From Metellina segmentata (taxonomy: Eukaryota > Arthropoda > Arachnida > Araneae > Tetragnathidae), in contig OX375883.1 in assembly GCA_947359465.1 (NCBI GenBank), positions 15,192,088 through 15,256,087 on the forward strand: DNA of 64,000 bases. Reading direction: 5' to 3'. Positions 34,965 to 49,271 of the stretch are shown in pieces (the stretch's first letter is position 1; every line of letters begins with the position of its first letter). A program made the position numbers and the translations under genes. The notes beneath the pieces are model-generated. The model was not told the origin of the DNA, searched no databases, and saw only the letters and a program-made list of their open reading frames with translations.

Positions 34965-35176
34965 CCAACCTACTGTTATAATTGCCAAAGTGTTGGTCTG
35001 TATATAAAAACTTCCTTCCTTCGTTCGAATCGGGGTTTGGGCATGGATGTAAGATGTGTTGCCCATTGATAGGGGCATTGCTGGTCCACCCATTGGGTGC
35101 CTTTTCATAAGTGACCTCCGCTTCAGACTTTGTATTGCCAAGTGTTCAGTGCCAGCCTTTGGAGAAAAAAAATTTT
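34965..35176 (+). mobile_element. SINE between promoter and U1-psi, unit 6
   Basis: TGTATATAAA variant, so outside the tract that resembles units 1 and 2. Confidence 0.75.
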
Positions 35177-35178
35177 AC

Positions 35179-35335
35179 ATAGTTACCTGGAAATACCTAG
35201 AGCAATATGGACGTTTTCCTGAGACAAGGTTCACCATTGCTCTTCGGTAGGTTGACGTTCCACACATCTACAAAGTGTGGTTGCTTTGGGTGCACAATAT
35301 TTGGTAGTGTGACTGCACTCGTTCGCACTCTCCCT
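35179..35335 (+). pseudogene. Degenerate U1 snRNA (U1-psi), unit 6
   Basis: Same as the unit 3 copy by eye. Confidence 0.85.
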
Positions 35336-36409
35336 AACATTAATAACAGATTTTCACATATTGTGATCATAGTGTCTTTAAGATAATTTCTATATCCACG
35401 AACGAAATTCTTCATGAGTGATATTCTGGTTCTGTGTTTTTTTTCTGTGACAACGCTTTTGACGCATTACGAAGCGTGCTATTTTTATGTTGCCAAGGAA
35501 GAATTTGATTTGAAAAAAAATTACCGTTTTAAGCTTAACGGAAAATGTTGGATCTACAGAATTTGCGTTCGTATTCTGAACTTTTCGTATCAAATACTCT
35601 TTGACTTACTTTATTATTGAACAGGAAGATCAATCGGTATCGCATTCCGTTTTATTTGAACGTGTGACCTTTGGATTGAGAATTATTATTCTTAGAGTAG
35701 TTTTTCCCAGTTGAAGTTCTCGGAGCTCCAGATTCAGGGTGCAAAAGGAACAAGTGAACGAGTAAATTGCTCATTAGAGCTCTCTTAAAAAAATTATGTT
35801 ACAATGGAAAGCATATTTTGTTTATATGAAAAAAGACAAATTTTTAAGATTATTATATAGCATTTCAATCACACAACTTTCACACACTTTTGAAATTCTC
35901 TCTAGCCTCTGTCCATACACATAGCTCATCTTTGTATTCTAAAGCAACACTGTATGCAGGTATAACTAAAGAGTTAAACTGTCTTTAGAAAATTGCATTG
36001 TAAAAAATCAGCATGCAGCCATGTTTTGATTCTATTCACTAGCGAAATCAAATAATCATCTTCACCTCCCCTTTCCTTGATTTAGACTCATTCAATTTAT
36101 AAAGGATTTCAGATTCACTTACTTTAACACATAAATTTCATTTTTTTTAAATTTTAAACGATTTACAAGATTTTTAAAAAAACTTTATGTACTAACAAAA
36201 TAAAAAAAAATTGGAAAACAAAATTGTAGCTCATGTGTCCTCTCTGTGTAATTTATATAAAAATGTAACTTTTTAAAAAAATCAGAGAAAGTTGAAAACA
36301 AAAATTAATTTCTCACTTAAAATAACGAATTTTAAAAACGTTTTCTTTTGAGGTTTTTTTAAGCAGTCGAACCTTTTTTTTTGGTTTAGCCGAATGCACG
36401 GTAATCTGG

Positions 36410-37739
36410 TGTGTCATAAAGCCTACTTAAGCATCCGGCTGAAAATCCTCCAGCGAAATCCGAATCCGTCACAGACCAACTGATGAATATGGTTTGCAAA
36501 GAAAAAGTATGTAAACAATTTCCTTTCTGACAGGAGGCGCCAATGTTCTTCCTCTCGCGGGCGATTGCATTCTCTTGTGTAATCACACTCTTGAAATAGG
36601 GTAGCATGCAATGTGTAGTGCGGTGGGATTGGATGCTCATATTTTGTGGTATCCAGTTAACTTGTAAATTGATTAATGTTTAATATCAATAAATTCTTAT
36701 ATTCGAACCTTGAGAAACCGGTGTGTTGCTCACCCAATATAATGGCGTCCGCGACAGGACTTTTGAAGGATGTACTTAAATATTGATTTCGAAGACATGG
36801 ATATCAATCGTGAAAGTAAATTGAGAAAAACCCCTCCTAGTGCCTTTACGCGACGGTTTTAAATCAAATAAATCCATAATTGAAGCATCTGCGAGAAGGC
36901 CGTACAAGTTTCTTATAATGTTCCAGAAGAAAGAGCTGCTCAGCTAAAGTAACACGATGATACAATATTACAAGAGCTGCTGGATGACGATGAAGCCGAT
37001 CTAGACCACGAAATGGAGATAAGTGAAACCTACCAAACTCAATTTCTTGACGTCACTATAAGTGTCCGTCAGATTTTAGATGTTTCTAGAGAAGATGCTG
37101 AAAGCATTGATGAAAATTGGGTGGAACAGAATTTGAGAAAGTTTAAGATTCCAAAACTTGAACTTGGAAAATTTGATGGAAATTTGACAGATTGGTTACC
37201 ATTTTGGTATCAATTTAAAATTACAGATGAAAATCCTGATATCGATGACTGTTGATAAGTTTGAGTATAACTTATCCAATCTACTATGATAGGTTCACAA
37301 GTTAGAGAAATTATTGAAAGTTTCCCTGCAACTGGTGACACTTACGCAAAGGCTATGGAAAGTTTAAAATCTCGGTTCGGTCGAGAAGACGTTTAGTTGA
37401 ATTTTATAAAAACTTGAACATATTACCAAAATGATTTTCCCCCCAAGACGGGCACTGGACTTTATATCTGGCCACTACAGTTGGTCGAATACCTCCAACG
37501 GCGGACACTAAGGACCTGTCCTTGGCCACTACAAGGCCGGAAGTGATGGTCACTTGTGAAGGGACACCCAGTGGGAGGACTATCATTACTCCTAACAAAG
37601 GACATCACAATTTACATCCATGCCCTGACCCCAGATTCTAACCGAGAACCTTCCGATCCAGAGGCAAACACCTTAACCACTAGACCGGTTGGTCGACTTA
37701 CCAAAGTGTAATAGTAAATCAATCAGTCTTAAGCAGTTA
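36410..37739 (+). mobile_element. BEL/Pao 5' remnant, unit 6
   Basis: Broken gag 36797-37739, GAGAAGATGC variant. Confidence 0.7.
37434..37697 (-). mobile_element. SINE nested in gag, unit 6
   Basis: Same insertion and target-site duplication as in unit 2. Confidence 0.85.
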
Positions 37740-38947
37740 AATAATATGAATTTATTTATATATATTTATTGAAGATGTCGTAAGGACAGCAACAACATGC
37801 AGTGGCCGAGTTAAACCGCGGATCAACGACAATCCCCGGGTTATCGAAACAACCGTATTCACAATGAACGTGGTTTAAGCCGCCGTTACAATTTGATCCT
37901 CGGAAATCGGCGAATTAGCTCTCGGTTGAGTGTTACAAATGCGCAGAGCTATCTTTTTGCGAAAAAAAATGGACGACACACTTATTTTAGTGCTAAATTA
38001 CAGTTTTTTTGCGACATCGCGCATTTGACTGATTTTGCATGAATCTAAAAAGACCGTGAAACGGTGGAGTGGAGGTATACGTGACACTGTCGCCAATGCG
38101 TTTTTTTTGTCGCCACAACATGATGGCGGCGCCCATGTAGCAAAATCCACACTGTGAACCTTAGCATACATGGATTTGATACTAATTTTTGGGTAGATAA
38201 GTCAGCGAAAATATATAGAAAAATAAAACTAGCCCTCATTTTATTTCCTCCACTACGCTGTAAATCCGGTTTATTTCCTGGAGGAAGGCCAGAAACTTAC
38301 TCTGCAGCTCCGTCACCAAATGTTAAGCCGCCAAATGTATGCGGCAAGGTAGCCGTCAAACTTATCTTTTACCCAACCGCCAGTTAAACTATTCACTGCT
38401 ACAGCTAATATCGGGTAAGTGAACAACGAACAAAAGGAAACAAGTGCAACGATAAAAAAGAAGTGGCGCATTAAATGTCGTTTTCGCTAATCGTTAACCA
38501 AGAAATACAAATCTAAACCAATCAGAGCACGTTTTCTAATCCAAGCACGTTTTAATTCCAATCACCAGAACGTCTTCAATTCTGGAAAATTCTAAATAGG
38601 GTTGCCTTTAAACAGCATCGCCACTGAGAAATCGCCACTGTCAGGTACTCCACCATTCAACAGAGGATACAGCAGATGCAAATTCGTCGGTTCAAGGGCT
38701 TCGGGTCAACACCTAGAGGGCGCTACAAAGTACACCAAACTGAATAATCGAAAAGAATAAAACTTGTACTTGTGTAACAATTATTTCCTTAAATGCCATC
38801 CTATCAAATTCACAGTCTGTAATAAATCCAAAATTCCTCAAAATATTTATACTTATTTGTGCATATAAAATTTACTTTCTTATATATACCTACCACTAAA
38901 TGTATTAAATAGTTTTTGATTGGTGGTTTTCAATATTTACACTCGGT

Positions 38948-39092
38948 AGCTTTGCGCAGAGGCAGTGTCATAGCCAATGAGGTTCTACCGAGGCGTGACT
39001 ATTGCTAGTTGAAAACTTTTCCCAATACCCCGCCATGTCGACGTGCAATACCGTCGGCAAAGGCAATTTTTGGAAGCTCTTTCGGGAGCTTA
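38948..39092 (+). ncRNA. U4: U4 spliceosomal snRNA, unit 6
   Basis: No difference from the copy at 6803 seen by eye; proximal element at 38893. Confidence 0.97.
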
Positions 39093-39469
39093 TCTTTTAA
39101 ATGGTAGAACACAAACAATTCACTTCAGCAACCGCAACTCCTTCTATCCCGCGTTTCAGACCGTGTCAGTGAAGATATGTTCATGGGAAACTCACTTTAC
39201 TTTTCTGGTACATATAGCGCCATCTGTTAGTTGGTTTTGAGAACTTTAAGTTGACTCCTCTTGTTTTTTAAAAATTGATTTGTGAGATGGATATATTTTC
39301 TTAATTATAAGGATAGAGATAGAATGTTTGTAAAACTCAATTCGCTGCATTCTTCCTAAGGAACGACGACTGATAGTCTTGTTCTTATTATTGCTAAACA
39401 GATTGTCTAACCACCACTACAAAGTATTGTCTTTCTTATGTTAGCAGCTGGAATGCTACAGTGAAACTC

Positions 39470-39628
39470 ATACTTACCTGGCACTGGGATAGCCTTGATC
39501 AACAAGGAGGCTTCCCCGAGCTGAGATTCACCATTGCACTTCGGTGGGTTGACGTTCGCCACATCCACAAAATGTGGTTGCTTGGGGTGTACAATTTTTG
39601 GTAGTGGGACTGCGTTCGCGCTCTCCCT
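39470..39628 (+). ncRNA. U1: U1 spliceosomal snRNA, unit 7
   Basis: Majority form with CGTAATG flank. Confidence 0.95.
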
Positions 39629-41395
39629 CGTAATGATAATATAAGTTTTCACTTTATTTGCTCATCGTGCGATCAAGATATTTTGTGTATCCACATACGA
39701 AATTATTCATGACTGATTCTAATTCCAACATTGCCGTTCAGACAAAATTTATCATTACTTTTTTGTGACGATGCATTTCTCAGAGCTTACTATTTTTATG
39801 TTGACAAGGAAGAATTTCATTTTAAAAACACGAGTCTGGCATATGTCCCAAGAGGACAAAATCACATCCAATCCATTTAAAATACACCTTAGGCGAAACG
39901 GAAAATGTTGAATTTTCAGAACTTGTGTTCTTCTATTCAGAACTATTCGTTTCAAATATTATTTAACTTCGTTGGACGAGTAGCTTAATCAGTATCGCAC
40001 ATTCCGTTTTATTTGTATGTGTGAACTTTGGATTGAGAATTGTTATTCCGAGAGTAGTTTTTCTCAGCTGACTCATATGTTAAGCCGATTATAATGTTCT
40101 GTTTGTAATAAATTTGCTTTATATTTTAAAAACTATGGATTTATTCCATTTCGAATATACGAACAGAAATTAACGAAGAGTCTGAAAATAGGAAAAAATA
40201 CCACACAACTGATTACTCTTCTATAGGATAACTATTTACTTTTATGAAAAATCTTCACTTTTTCTGAAATATTGTTTTAGAAATTTGCTCAAGTTAAATA
40301 TTTAGTTTCAAGGTCGTTGATCAGGTCTTTCCTTTCGAAGCTGGGGAACCAAGCTTTATTTGGCAAAACCAGTAAGAAATTTTACAGATCACTAATCCTT
40401 ATTGATAATCCAGCAGTAGCGCAAATCCCCAGGTATGACCATCGTCTTATCTCCAACCACAAACGACCGAGGGCAATCCTCAATTCAGCTCCTATTTCCA
40501 ACGGTAACCGGCTAACGGTGAACATTTAAATATTAGGCAATCCAACCTAATTGCTCAGGAGAACTATTCACTTCAGCGTCCCCGCCCTTACCACATGGTG
40601 CCCTGTCTACTATAGGACTCTATTAAGGAGTCCATTAACTCCCCTCACCGCTAAACCCTCATTGTTCGGTGTCCGTTTCTCACTCGGGTTCCCCGAAGGG
40701 TCCGTAGCCAATGTTGTTGGAGCAGCTCGACCCTTTTTTCGCATCCATCACTGTCAACCCGCTGGTATAACAGCTGACTTATTTACAATACATCTATGCT
40801 CGAAACTGTTCTGCTATGTTGTCTTTGTCTTTTCAATGCATTTTTATTGCGTCCATGCTTCTTCTTCAGTTCAGTCTGATATCCCCACTTCCAGTTCCTA
40901 ATCCAAGCCCATTCATTTTATTTGTCCTGTAACCTTATATCTATGTTATAAAATTTTTATTACCGGGAGATAGAGGGCCTTTGGCTCAGAGAAACTTCCA
41001 ACAAATCTTCATCCTTCTCCTCTAATAAATGGTAGAACACAATTCACATCAGCAACTGTTAGTCCTTCTACCCCGCGTTTCAGTGGAACTGCACTCTGTT
41101 GATGGGCAAATGGTATCAGTAAAGTTTGCTCAAGGGAAACTAACTTTACTTTTCTTGTAGCACCATCTGTAAGTCGTTTTTTAATCTTCCAGTTGACTCC
41201 TTTTTTTTAAAAAATTCATTTGTGGGATGGAGATATTTTTTCTTCATTCAAAGGATAGGGATGAGAACGTTTGAAAAAATTATTTAATTGAATTATTTCT
41301 GGGGAACGATGACTGGTAGCATTGTTTTTATTATTGCTAAACAGATTGTAGAGACACCACTACAAAGTATAACCTTTCTTATATCAATAGTTAGG

Positions 41396-41607
41396 CCAAC
41401 CTACTATTATAATTGCCAAAGTGTTGGTCTGTAGATAAAAACTTCCTTCCTTCGTTCGAATCGGGGTTTGGGCATGGATGTCAGATGTGTTGCCCATTGA
41501 TAGGGGCATTGCTGGTCCACCCATTGGGTGCCTTTTCATAAGTGACCTCCGCTTCAGACTTTGTATTGCCAAGTGTTCAGTGCCAGCCTTTGGAGAAAAA
41601 AAATTTT
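41396..41607 (+). mobile_element. SINE between promoter and U1-psi, unit 7
   Basis: TGTAGATAAA (as units 1, 2, 8) combined with the extra T near 41561 (as units 3-6), plus ACTATTAT and GTCAGATGTG shared only with unit 8: a recombinant of the two older types. Confidence 0.75.
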
Positions 41608-41609
41608 AC

Positions 41610-41766
41610 ATAGTTACCTGGAAATACCTAGAGCAATATGGACGTTTTCCTGAGACAAGGTTCACCATTGCTCTTCGGTAGGTTGACGTTCCCCACATCT
41701 ACAAAGTGTGGTTGCTTTGGGTGTACAATATTTGGTAGTGTGACTGCACTCGTTCGCACTCTCCCT
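41610..41766 (+). pseudogene. Degenerate U1 snRNA (U1-psi), unit 7
   Basis: ACAAGGTTC (as units 3-6) with TTCCCCAC (as units 1, 2) and GGGTGTACAAT, seen only here and in unit 8. The last change restores the U1 base next to the Sm site. Confidence 0.85.
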
Positions 41767-42840
41767 AACATTAATAACAGATTTTCACATATTGTGATCA
41801 TAGTGTCTTTAAGATAATTTCTATATCCACGAACGAAATTCTTCATGAGTGATATTCTGGTTCTGTGTTTTTTTTCTGTGACAACGCTTTTGACGCATTA
41901 CGAAGCGTGCTATTTTTATGTTGCCAAGGAAGAATTTGATTTGAAAAAAAATTACCGTTTTAAGCTTAACGGAAAATGTTGGATCTACAGAATTTGCGTT
42001 CGTATTCTGAACTTTTCGTATCAAATACTCTTTGACTTACTTTATTATTGAACAGGAAGATCAATCGGTATCGCATTCCGTTTTATTTGAACGTGTGACC
42101 TTTGGATTGAGAATTATTATTCTTAGAGTAGTTTTTCCCAGTTGAAGTTCTCGGAGCTCCAGATTCAGGGTGCAAAAGGAACAAGTGAACGAGTAAATTG
42201 CTCATTAGAGCTCTCTTAAAAAAATTATGTTACAATGGAAAGCATATTTTGTTTATATGAAAAAAGACAAATTTTTAAGATTATTATATAGCATTTCAAT
42301 CACACAACTTTCACACACTTTTGAAATTCTCTCTAGCCTCTGTCCATACACATAGCTCATCTTTGTATTCTAAAGCAACACTGTATGCAGGTATAACTAA
42401 AGAGTTAAACTGTCTTTAGAAAATTGCATTGTAAAAAATCAGCATGCAGCCATGTTTTGATTCTATTCACTAGCGAAATCAAATAATCATCTTCACCTCC
42501 CCTTTCCTTGATTTAGACTCATTCAATTTATAAAGTATTTCAGATTCACTTACTTTAACACATAAATTTCATTTTTTTTTAATTTTAAACGATTTACAAG
42601 ATTTTTAAAAAAACTTTATGTACTAACAAAATAAAAAAAAATTGGAAAACAAAATTGTAGCTCATGTGTCCTCTCTGTGTAATTTATATAAAAATGTAAC
42701 TTTTTAAAAAAATCAGAGAAAGTTGAAAACAAAAATTAATTTCTCACTTAAAATAACGAATTTTAAAAACGTTTTCTTTTGAGGTTTTTTTAAGCAGTCG
42801 AACCTTTTTTTTTGGTTTAGCCGAATGCACGGTAATCTGG

Positions 42841-44170
42841 TGTGTCATAAAGCCTACTTAAGCATCCGGCTGAAAATCCTCCAGCGAAATCCGAATCCGT
42901 CACAGACCAACTGATGAATATGGTTTGCAAAGAAAAAGTATGTAAACAATTTCCTTTCTGACAGGAGGCGCCAATGTTCTTCCTCTCGCGGGCGATTGCA
43001 TTCTCTTGTGTAATCACACTCTTGAAATAGGGTAGCATGCAATGTGTAGTGCGGTGGGATTGGATGCTCATATTTTGTGGTATCCAGTTAACTTGTAAAT
43101 TGATTAATGTTTAATATCAATAAATTCTTATATTCGAACCTTGAGAAACCGGTGTGTTGCTCACCCAATATAATGGCGTCCGCGACAGGACTTTTGAAGG
43201 ATGTACTTAAATATTGATTTCGAAGACATGGATATCAATCGTGAAAGTAAATTGAGAAAAACCCCTCCTAGTGCCTTTACGCGACGGTTTTAAATCAAAT
43301 AAATCCATAATTGAAGCATCTGCGAGAAGGCCGTACAAGTTTCTTATAATGTTCCAGAAGAAAGAGCTGCTCAGCTAAAGTAACACGATGATACAATATT
43401 ACAAGAGCTGCTGGATGACGATGAAGCCGATCTAGACCACGAAATGGAGATAAGTGAAACCTACCAAACTCAATTTCTTGACGTCACTATAAGTGTCCGT
43501 CAGATTTTAGATGTTTCTAGAGAAGATGCTGAAAGCATTGATGAAAATTGGGTGGAACAGAATTTGAGAAAGTTTAAGATTCCAAAACTTGAACTTGGAA
43601 AATTTGATGGAAATTTGACAGATTGGTTACCATTTTGGTATCAATTTAAAATTACAGATGAAAATCCTGATATCGATGACTGTTGATAAGTTTGAGTATA
43701 ACTTATCCAATCTACTATGATAGGTTCACAAGTTAGAGAAATTATTGAAAGTTTCCCTGCAACTGGTGACACTTACGCAAAGGCTATGGAAAGTTTAAAA
43801 TCTCGGTTCGGTCGAGAAGACGTTTAGTTGAATTTTATAAAAACTTGAACATATTACCAAAATGATTTTCCCCCCAAGACGGGCACTGGACTTTATATCT
43901 GGCCACTACAGTTGGTCGAATACCTCCAACGGCGGACACTAAGGACCTGTCCTTGGCCACTACAAGGCCGGAAGTGATGGTCACTTGTGAAGGGACACCC
44001 AGTGGGAGGACTATCATTACTCCTAACAAAGGACATCACAATTTACATCCATGCCCTGACCCCAGATTCTAACCGAGAACCTTCCGATCCAGAGGCAAAC
44101 ACCTTAACCACTAGACCGGTTGGTCGACTTACCAAAGTGTAATAGTAAATCAATCAGTCTTAAGCAGTTA
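42841..44170 (+). mobile_element. BEL/Pao 5' remnant, unit 7
   Basis: Broken gag 43228-44170, GAGAAGATGC variant. Confidence 0.7.
43865..44128 (-). mobile_element. SINE nested in gag, unit 7
   Basis: Same insertion and target-site duplication as in unit 2. Confidence 0.85.
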
Positions 44171-45378
44171 AATAATATGAATTTATTTATATATATTTAT
44201 TGAAGATGTCGTAAGGACAGCAACAACATGCAGTGGCCGAGTTAAACCGCGGATCAACGACAATCCCCGGGTTATCGAAACAACCGTATTCACAATGAAC
44301 GTGGTTTAAGCCGCCGTTACAATTTGATCCTCGGAAATCGGCGAATTAGCTCTCGGTTGAGTGTTACAAATGCGCAGAGCTATCTTTTTGCGAAAAAAAA
44401 TGGACGACACACTTATTTTAGTGCTAAATTACAGTTTTTTTGCGACATCGCGCATTTGACTGATTTTGCATGAATCTAAAAAGACCGTGAAACGGTGGAG
44501 TGGAGGTATACGTGACACTGTCGCCAATGCGTTTTTTTTGTCGCCACAACATGATGGCGGCGCCCATGTAGCAAAATCCACACTGTGAACCTTAGCATAC
44601 ATGGATTTGATACTAATTTTTGGGTAGATAAGTCAGCGAAAATATATAGAAAAATAAAACTAGCCCTCATTTTATTTCCTCCACTACGCTGTAAATCCGG
44701 TTTATTTCCTGGAGGAAGGCCAGAAACTTACTCTGCAGCTCCGTCACCAAATGTTAAGCCGCCAAATGTATGCGGCAAGGTAGCCGTCAAACTTATCTTT
44801 TACCCAACCGCCAGTTAAACTATTCACTGCTACAGCTAATATCGGGTAAGTGAACAACGAACAAAAGGAAACAAGTGCAACGATAAAAAAGAAGTGGCGC
44901 ATTAAATGTCGTTTTCGCTAATCGTTAACCAAGAAATACAAATCTAAACCAATCAGAGCACGTTTTCTAATCCAAGCACGTTTTAATTCCAATCACCAGA
45001 ACGTCTTCAATTCTGGAAAATTCTAAATAGGGTTGCCTTTAAACAGCATCGCCACTGAGAAATCGCCACTGTCAGGTACTCCACCATTCAACAGAGGATA
45101 CAGCAGATGCAAATTCGTCGGTTCAAGGGCTTCGGGTCAACACCTAGAGGGCGCTACAAAGTACACCAAACTGAATAATCGAAAAGAATAAAACTTGTAC
45201 TTGTGTAACAATTATTTCCTTAAATGCCATCCTATCAAATTCACAGTCTGTAATAAATCCAAAATTCCTCAAAATATTTATACTTATTTGTGCATATAAA
45301 ATTTACTTTCTTATATATACCTACCACTAAATGTATTAAATAGTTTTTGATTGGTGGTTTTCAATATTTACACTCGGT

Positions 45379-45523
45379 AGCTTTGCGCAGAGGCAGTGTC
45401 ATAGCCAATGAGGTTCTACCGAGGCGTGACTATTGCTAGTTGAAAACTTTTCCCAATACCCCGCCATGTCGACGTGCAATACCGTCGGCAAAGGCAATTT
45501 TTGGAAGCTCTTTCGGGAGCTTA
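45379..45523 (+). ncRNA. U4: U4 spliceosomal snRNA, unit 7
   Basis: No difference from the copy at 6803 seen by eye; proximal element at 45324. Confidence 0.97.
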
Positions 45524-45900
45524 TCTTTTAAATGGTAGAACACAAACAATTCACTTCAGCAACCGCAACTCCTTCTATCCCGCGTTTCAGACCGTGTCAG
45601 TGAAGATATGTTCATGGGAAACTCACTTTACTTTTCTGGTACATATAGCGCCATCTGTTAGTTGGTTTTGAGAACTTTAAGTTGACTCCTCTTGTTTTTT
45701 AAAAATTGATTTGTGAGATGGATATATTTTCTTAATTATAAGGATAGAGATAGAATGTTTGTAAAACTCAATTCGCTGCATTCTTCCTAAGGAACGACGA
45801 CTGATAGTCTTGTTCTTATTATTGCTAAACAGATTGTCTAACCACCACTACAAAGTATTGTCTTTCTTATGTTAGCAGCTGGAATGCTACAGTGAAACTC

Positions 45901-46059
45901 ATACTTACCTGGCACTGGGATAGCCTTGATCAACAAGGAGGCTTCCCCGAGCTGAGATTCACCATTGCACTTCGGTGGGTTGACGTTCGCCACATCCACA
46001 AAATGTGGTTGCTTGGGGTGTACAATTTTTGGTAGTGGGACTGCGTTCGCGCTCTCCCT
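45901..46059 (+). ncRNA. U1: U1 spliceosomal snRNA, unit 8
   Basis: Majority form with CGTAATG flank. Confidence 0.95.
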
Positions 46060-47826
46060 CGTAATGATAATATAAGTTTTCACTTTATTTGCTCATCGTG
46101 CGATCAAGATATTTTGTGTATCCACATACGAAATTATTCATGACTGATTCTAATTCCAACATTGCCGTTCAGACAAAATTTATCATTACTTTTTTGTGAC
46201 GATGCATTTCTCAGAGCTTACTATTTTTATGTTGACAAGGAAGAATTTCATTTTAAAAACACGAGTCTGGCATATGTCCCAAGAGGACAAAATCACATCC
46301 AATCCATTTAAAATACACCTTAGGCGAAACGGAAAATGTTGAATTTTCAGAACTTGTGTTCTTCTATTCAGAACTATTCGTTTCAAATATTATTTAACTT
46401 CGTTGGACGAGTAGCTTAATCAGTATCGCACATTCCGTTTTATTTGTATGTGTGAACTTTGGATTGAGAATTGTTATTCCGAGAGTAGTTTTTCTCAGCT
46501 GACTCATATGTTAAGCCGATTATAATGTTCTGTTTGTAATAAATTTGCTTTATATTTTAAAAACTATGGATTTATTCCATTTCGAATATACGAACAGAAA
46601 TTAACGAAGAGTCTGAAAATAGGAAAAAATACCACACAACTGATTACTCTTCTATAGGATAACTATTTACTTTTATGAAAAATCTTCACTTTTTCTGAAA
46701 TATTGTTTTAGAAATTTGCTCAAGTTAAATATTTAGTTTCAAGGTCGTTGATCAGGTCTTTCCTTTCGAAGCTGGGGAACCAAGCTTTATTTGGCAAAAC
46801 CAGTAAGAAATTTTACAGATCACTAATCCTTATTGATAATCCAGCAGTAGCGCAAATCCCCAGGTATGACCATCGTCTTATCTCCAACCACAAACGACCG
46901 AGGGCAATCCTCAATTCAGCTCCTATTTCCAACGGTAACCGGCTAACGGTGAACATTTAAATATTAGGCAATCCAACCTAATTGCTCAGGAGAACTATTC
47001 ACTTCAGCGTCCCCGCCCTTACCACATGGTGCCCTGTCTACTATAGGACTCTATTAAGGAGTCCATTAACTCCCCTCACCGCTAAACCCTCATTGTTCGG
47101 TGTCCGTTTCTCACTCGGGTTCCCCGAAGGGTCCGTAGCCAATGTTGTTGGAGCAGCTCGACCCTTTTTTCGCATCCATCACTGTCAACCCGCTGGTATA
47201 ACAGCTGACTTATTTACAATACATCTATGCTCGAAACTGTTCTGCTATGTTGTCTTTGTCTTTTCAATGCATTTTTATTGCGTCCATGCTTCTTCTTCAG
47301 TTCAGTCTGATATCCCCACTTCCAGTTCCTAATCCAAGCCCATTCATTTTATTTGTCCTGTAACCTTATATCTATGTTATAAAATTTTTATTACCGGGAG
47401 ATAGAGGGCCTTTGGCTCAGAGAAACTTCCAACAAATCTTCATCCTTCTCCTCTAATAAATGGTAGAACACAATTCACATCAGCAACTGTTAGTCCTTCT
47501 ACCCCGCGTTTCAGTGGAACTGCACTCTGTTGATGGGCAAATGGTATCAGTAAAGTTTGCTCAAGGGAAACTAACTTTACTTTTCTTGTAGCACCATCTG
47601 TAAGTCGTTTTTTAATCTTCCAGTTGACTCCTTTTTTTTTAAAAATTCATTTGTGGGATGGAGATATTTTTTCTTCATTCAAAGGATAGGGATGAGAACG
47701 TTTGAAAAAATTATTTAATTGAATTATTTCTGGGGAACGATGACTGGTAGCATTGTTTTTATTATTGCTAAACAGATTGTAGAGACACCACTACAAAGTA
47801 TAACCTTTCTTATATCAATAGTTAGG

Positions 47827-48038
47827 CCAACCTACTATTATAATTGCCAAAGTGTTGGTCTGTAGATAAAAACTTCCTTCCTTCGTTCGAATCGGGGTTT
47901 GGGCATGGATGTCAGATGTGTTGCCCATTGATAGGGGCATTGCTGGTCCACCCATTGGGTGCCTTTTCATAAGTGACCTCCGCTTCAGACTTTGTATTGC
48001 CAAGTGTTCAGTGCCAGCCTTTGGAGAAAAAAAATTTT
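47827..48038 (+). mobile_element. SINE between promoter and U1-psi, unit 8
   Basis: Same as the unit 7 copy by eye. Confidence 0.75.
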
Positions 48039-48040
48039 AC

Positions 48041-48197
48041 ATAGTTACCTGGAAATACCTAGAGCAATATGGACGTTTTCCTGAGACAAGGTTCACCATT
48101 GCTCTTCGGTAGGTTGACGTTCCCCACATCTACAAAGTGTGGTTGCTTTGGGTGTACAATATTTGGTAGTGTGACTGCACTCGTTCGCACTCTCCCT
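48041..48197 (+). pseudogene. Degenerate U1 snRNA (U1-psi), unit 8
   Basis: Same as the unit 7 copy by eye. Confidence 0.85.
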
Positions 48198-49271
48198 AAC
48201 ATTAATAACAGATTTTCACATATTGTGATCATAGTGTCTTTAAGATAATTTCTATATCCACGAACGAAATTCTTCATGAGTGATATTCTGGTTCTGTGTT
48301 TTTTTTCTGTGACAACGCTTTTGACGCATTACGAAGCGTGCTATTTTTATGTTGCCAAGGAAGAATTTGATTTGAAAAAAAATTACCGTTTTAAGCTTAA
48401 CGGAAAATGTTGGATCTACAGAATTTGCGTTCGTATTCTGAACTTTTCGTATCAAATACTCTTTGACTTACTTTATTATTGAACAGGAAGATCAATCGGT
48501 ATCGCATTCCGTTTTATTTGAACGTGTGACCTTTGGATTGAGAATTATTATTCTTAGAGTAGTTTTTCCCAGTTGAAGTTCTCGGAGCTCCAGATTCAGG
48601 GTGCAAAAGGAACAAGTGAACGAGTAAATTGCTCATTAGAGCTCTCTTAAAAAAATTATGTTACAATGGAAAGCATATTTTGTTTATATGAAAAAAGACA
48701 AATTTTTAAGATTATTATATAGCATTTCAATCACACAACTTTCACACACTTTTGAAATTCTCTCTAGCCTCTGTCCATACACATAGCTCATCTTTGTATT
48801 CTAAAGCAACACTGTATGCAGGTATAACTAAAGAGTTAAACTGTCTTTAGAAAATTGCATTGTAAAAAATCAGCATGCAGCCATGTTTTGATTCTATTCA
48901 CTAGCGAAATCAAATAATCATCTTCACCTCCCCTTTCCTTGATTTAGACTCATTCAATTTATAAAGTATTTCAGATTCACTTACTTTAACACATAAATTT
49001 CATTTTTTTTTAATTTTAAACGATTTACAAGATTTTTAAAAAAACTTTATGTACTAACAAAATAAAAAAAAATTGGAAAACAAAATTGTAGCTCATGTGT
49101 CCTCTCTGTGTAATTTATATAAAAATGTAACTTTTTAAAAAAATCAGAGAAAGTTGAAAACAAAAATTAATTTCTCACTTAAAATAACGAATTTTAAAAA
49201 CGTTTTCTTTTGAGGTTTTTTTAAGCAGTCGAACCTTTTTTTTTGGTTTAGCCGAATGCACGGTAATCTGG

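Larger units (their letters stand above)
32696..39124 (+). repeat. Tandem snRNA repeat, unit 6 (6429 bp), mosaic
   Basis: From the U1 3' flank (CATAATG at 33200) to the CGGTGCCCAT block near 34090 this unit carries the variants of units 1 and 2. Downstream, from the extra T near 34310 onward, it carries those of units 3-5. It has a private T-to-G change near 36104 (AAAGGATTTC). Confidence 0.97.
39125..45555 (+). repeat. Tandem snRNA repeat, unit 7 (6431 bp)
   Basis: Shares with unit 8 a GA duplication (CTCAGAGAAACTT near 40986), CTACTATTAT near 41401, GTCAGATGTG near 41480 and a T in the Sm-proximal part of U1-psi (GGGTGTACAAT). In the segment before U1-psi it has the TGTAGATAAA variant of units 1 and 2. 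Confidence 0.97.
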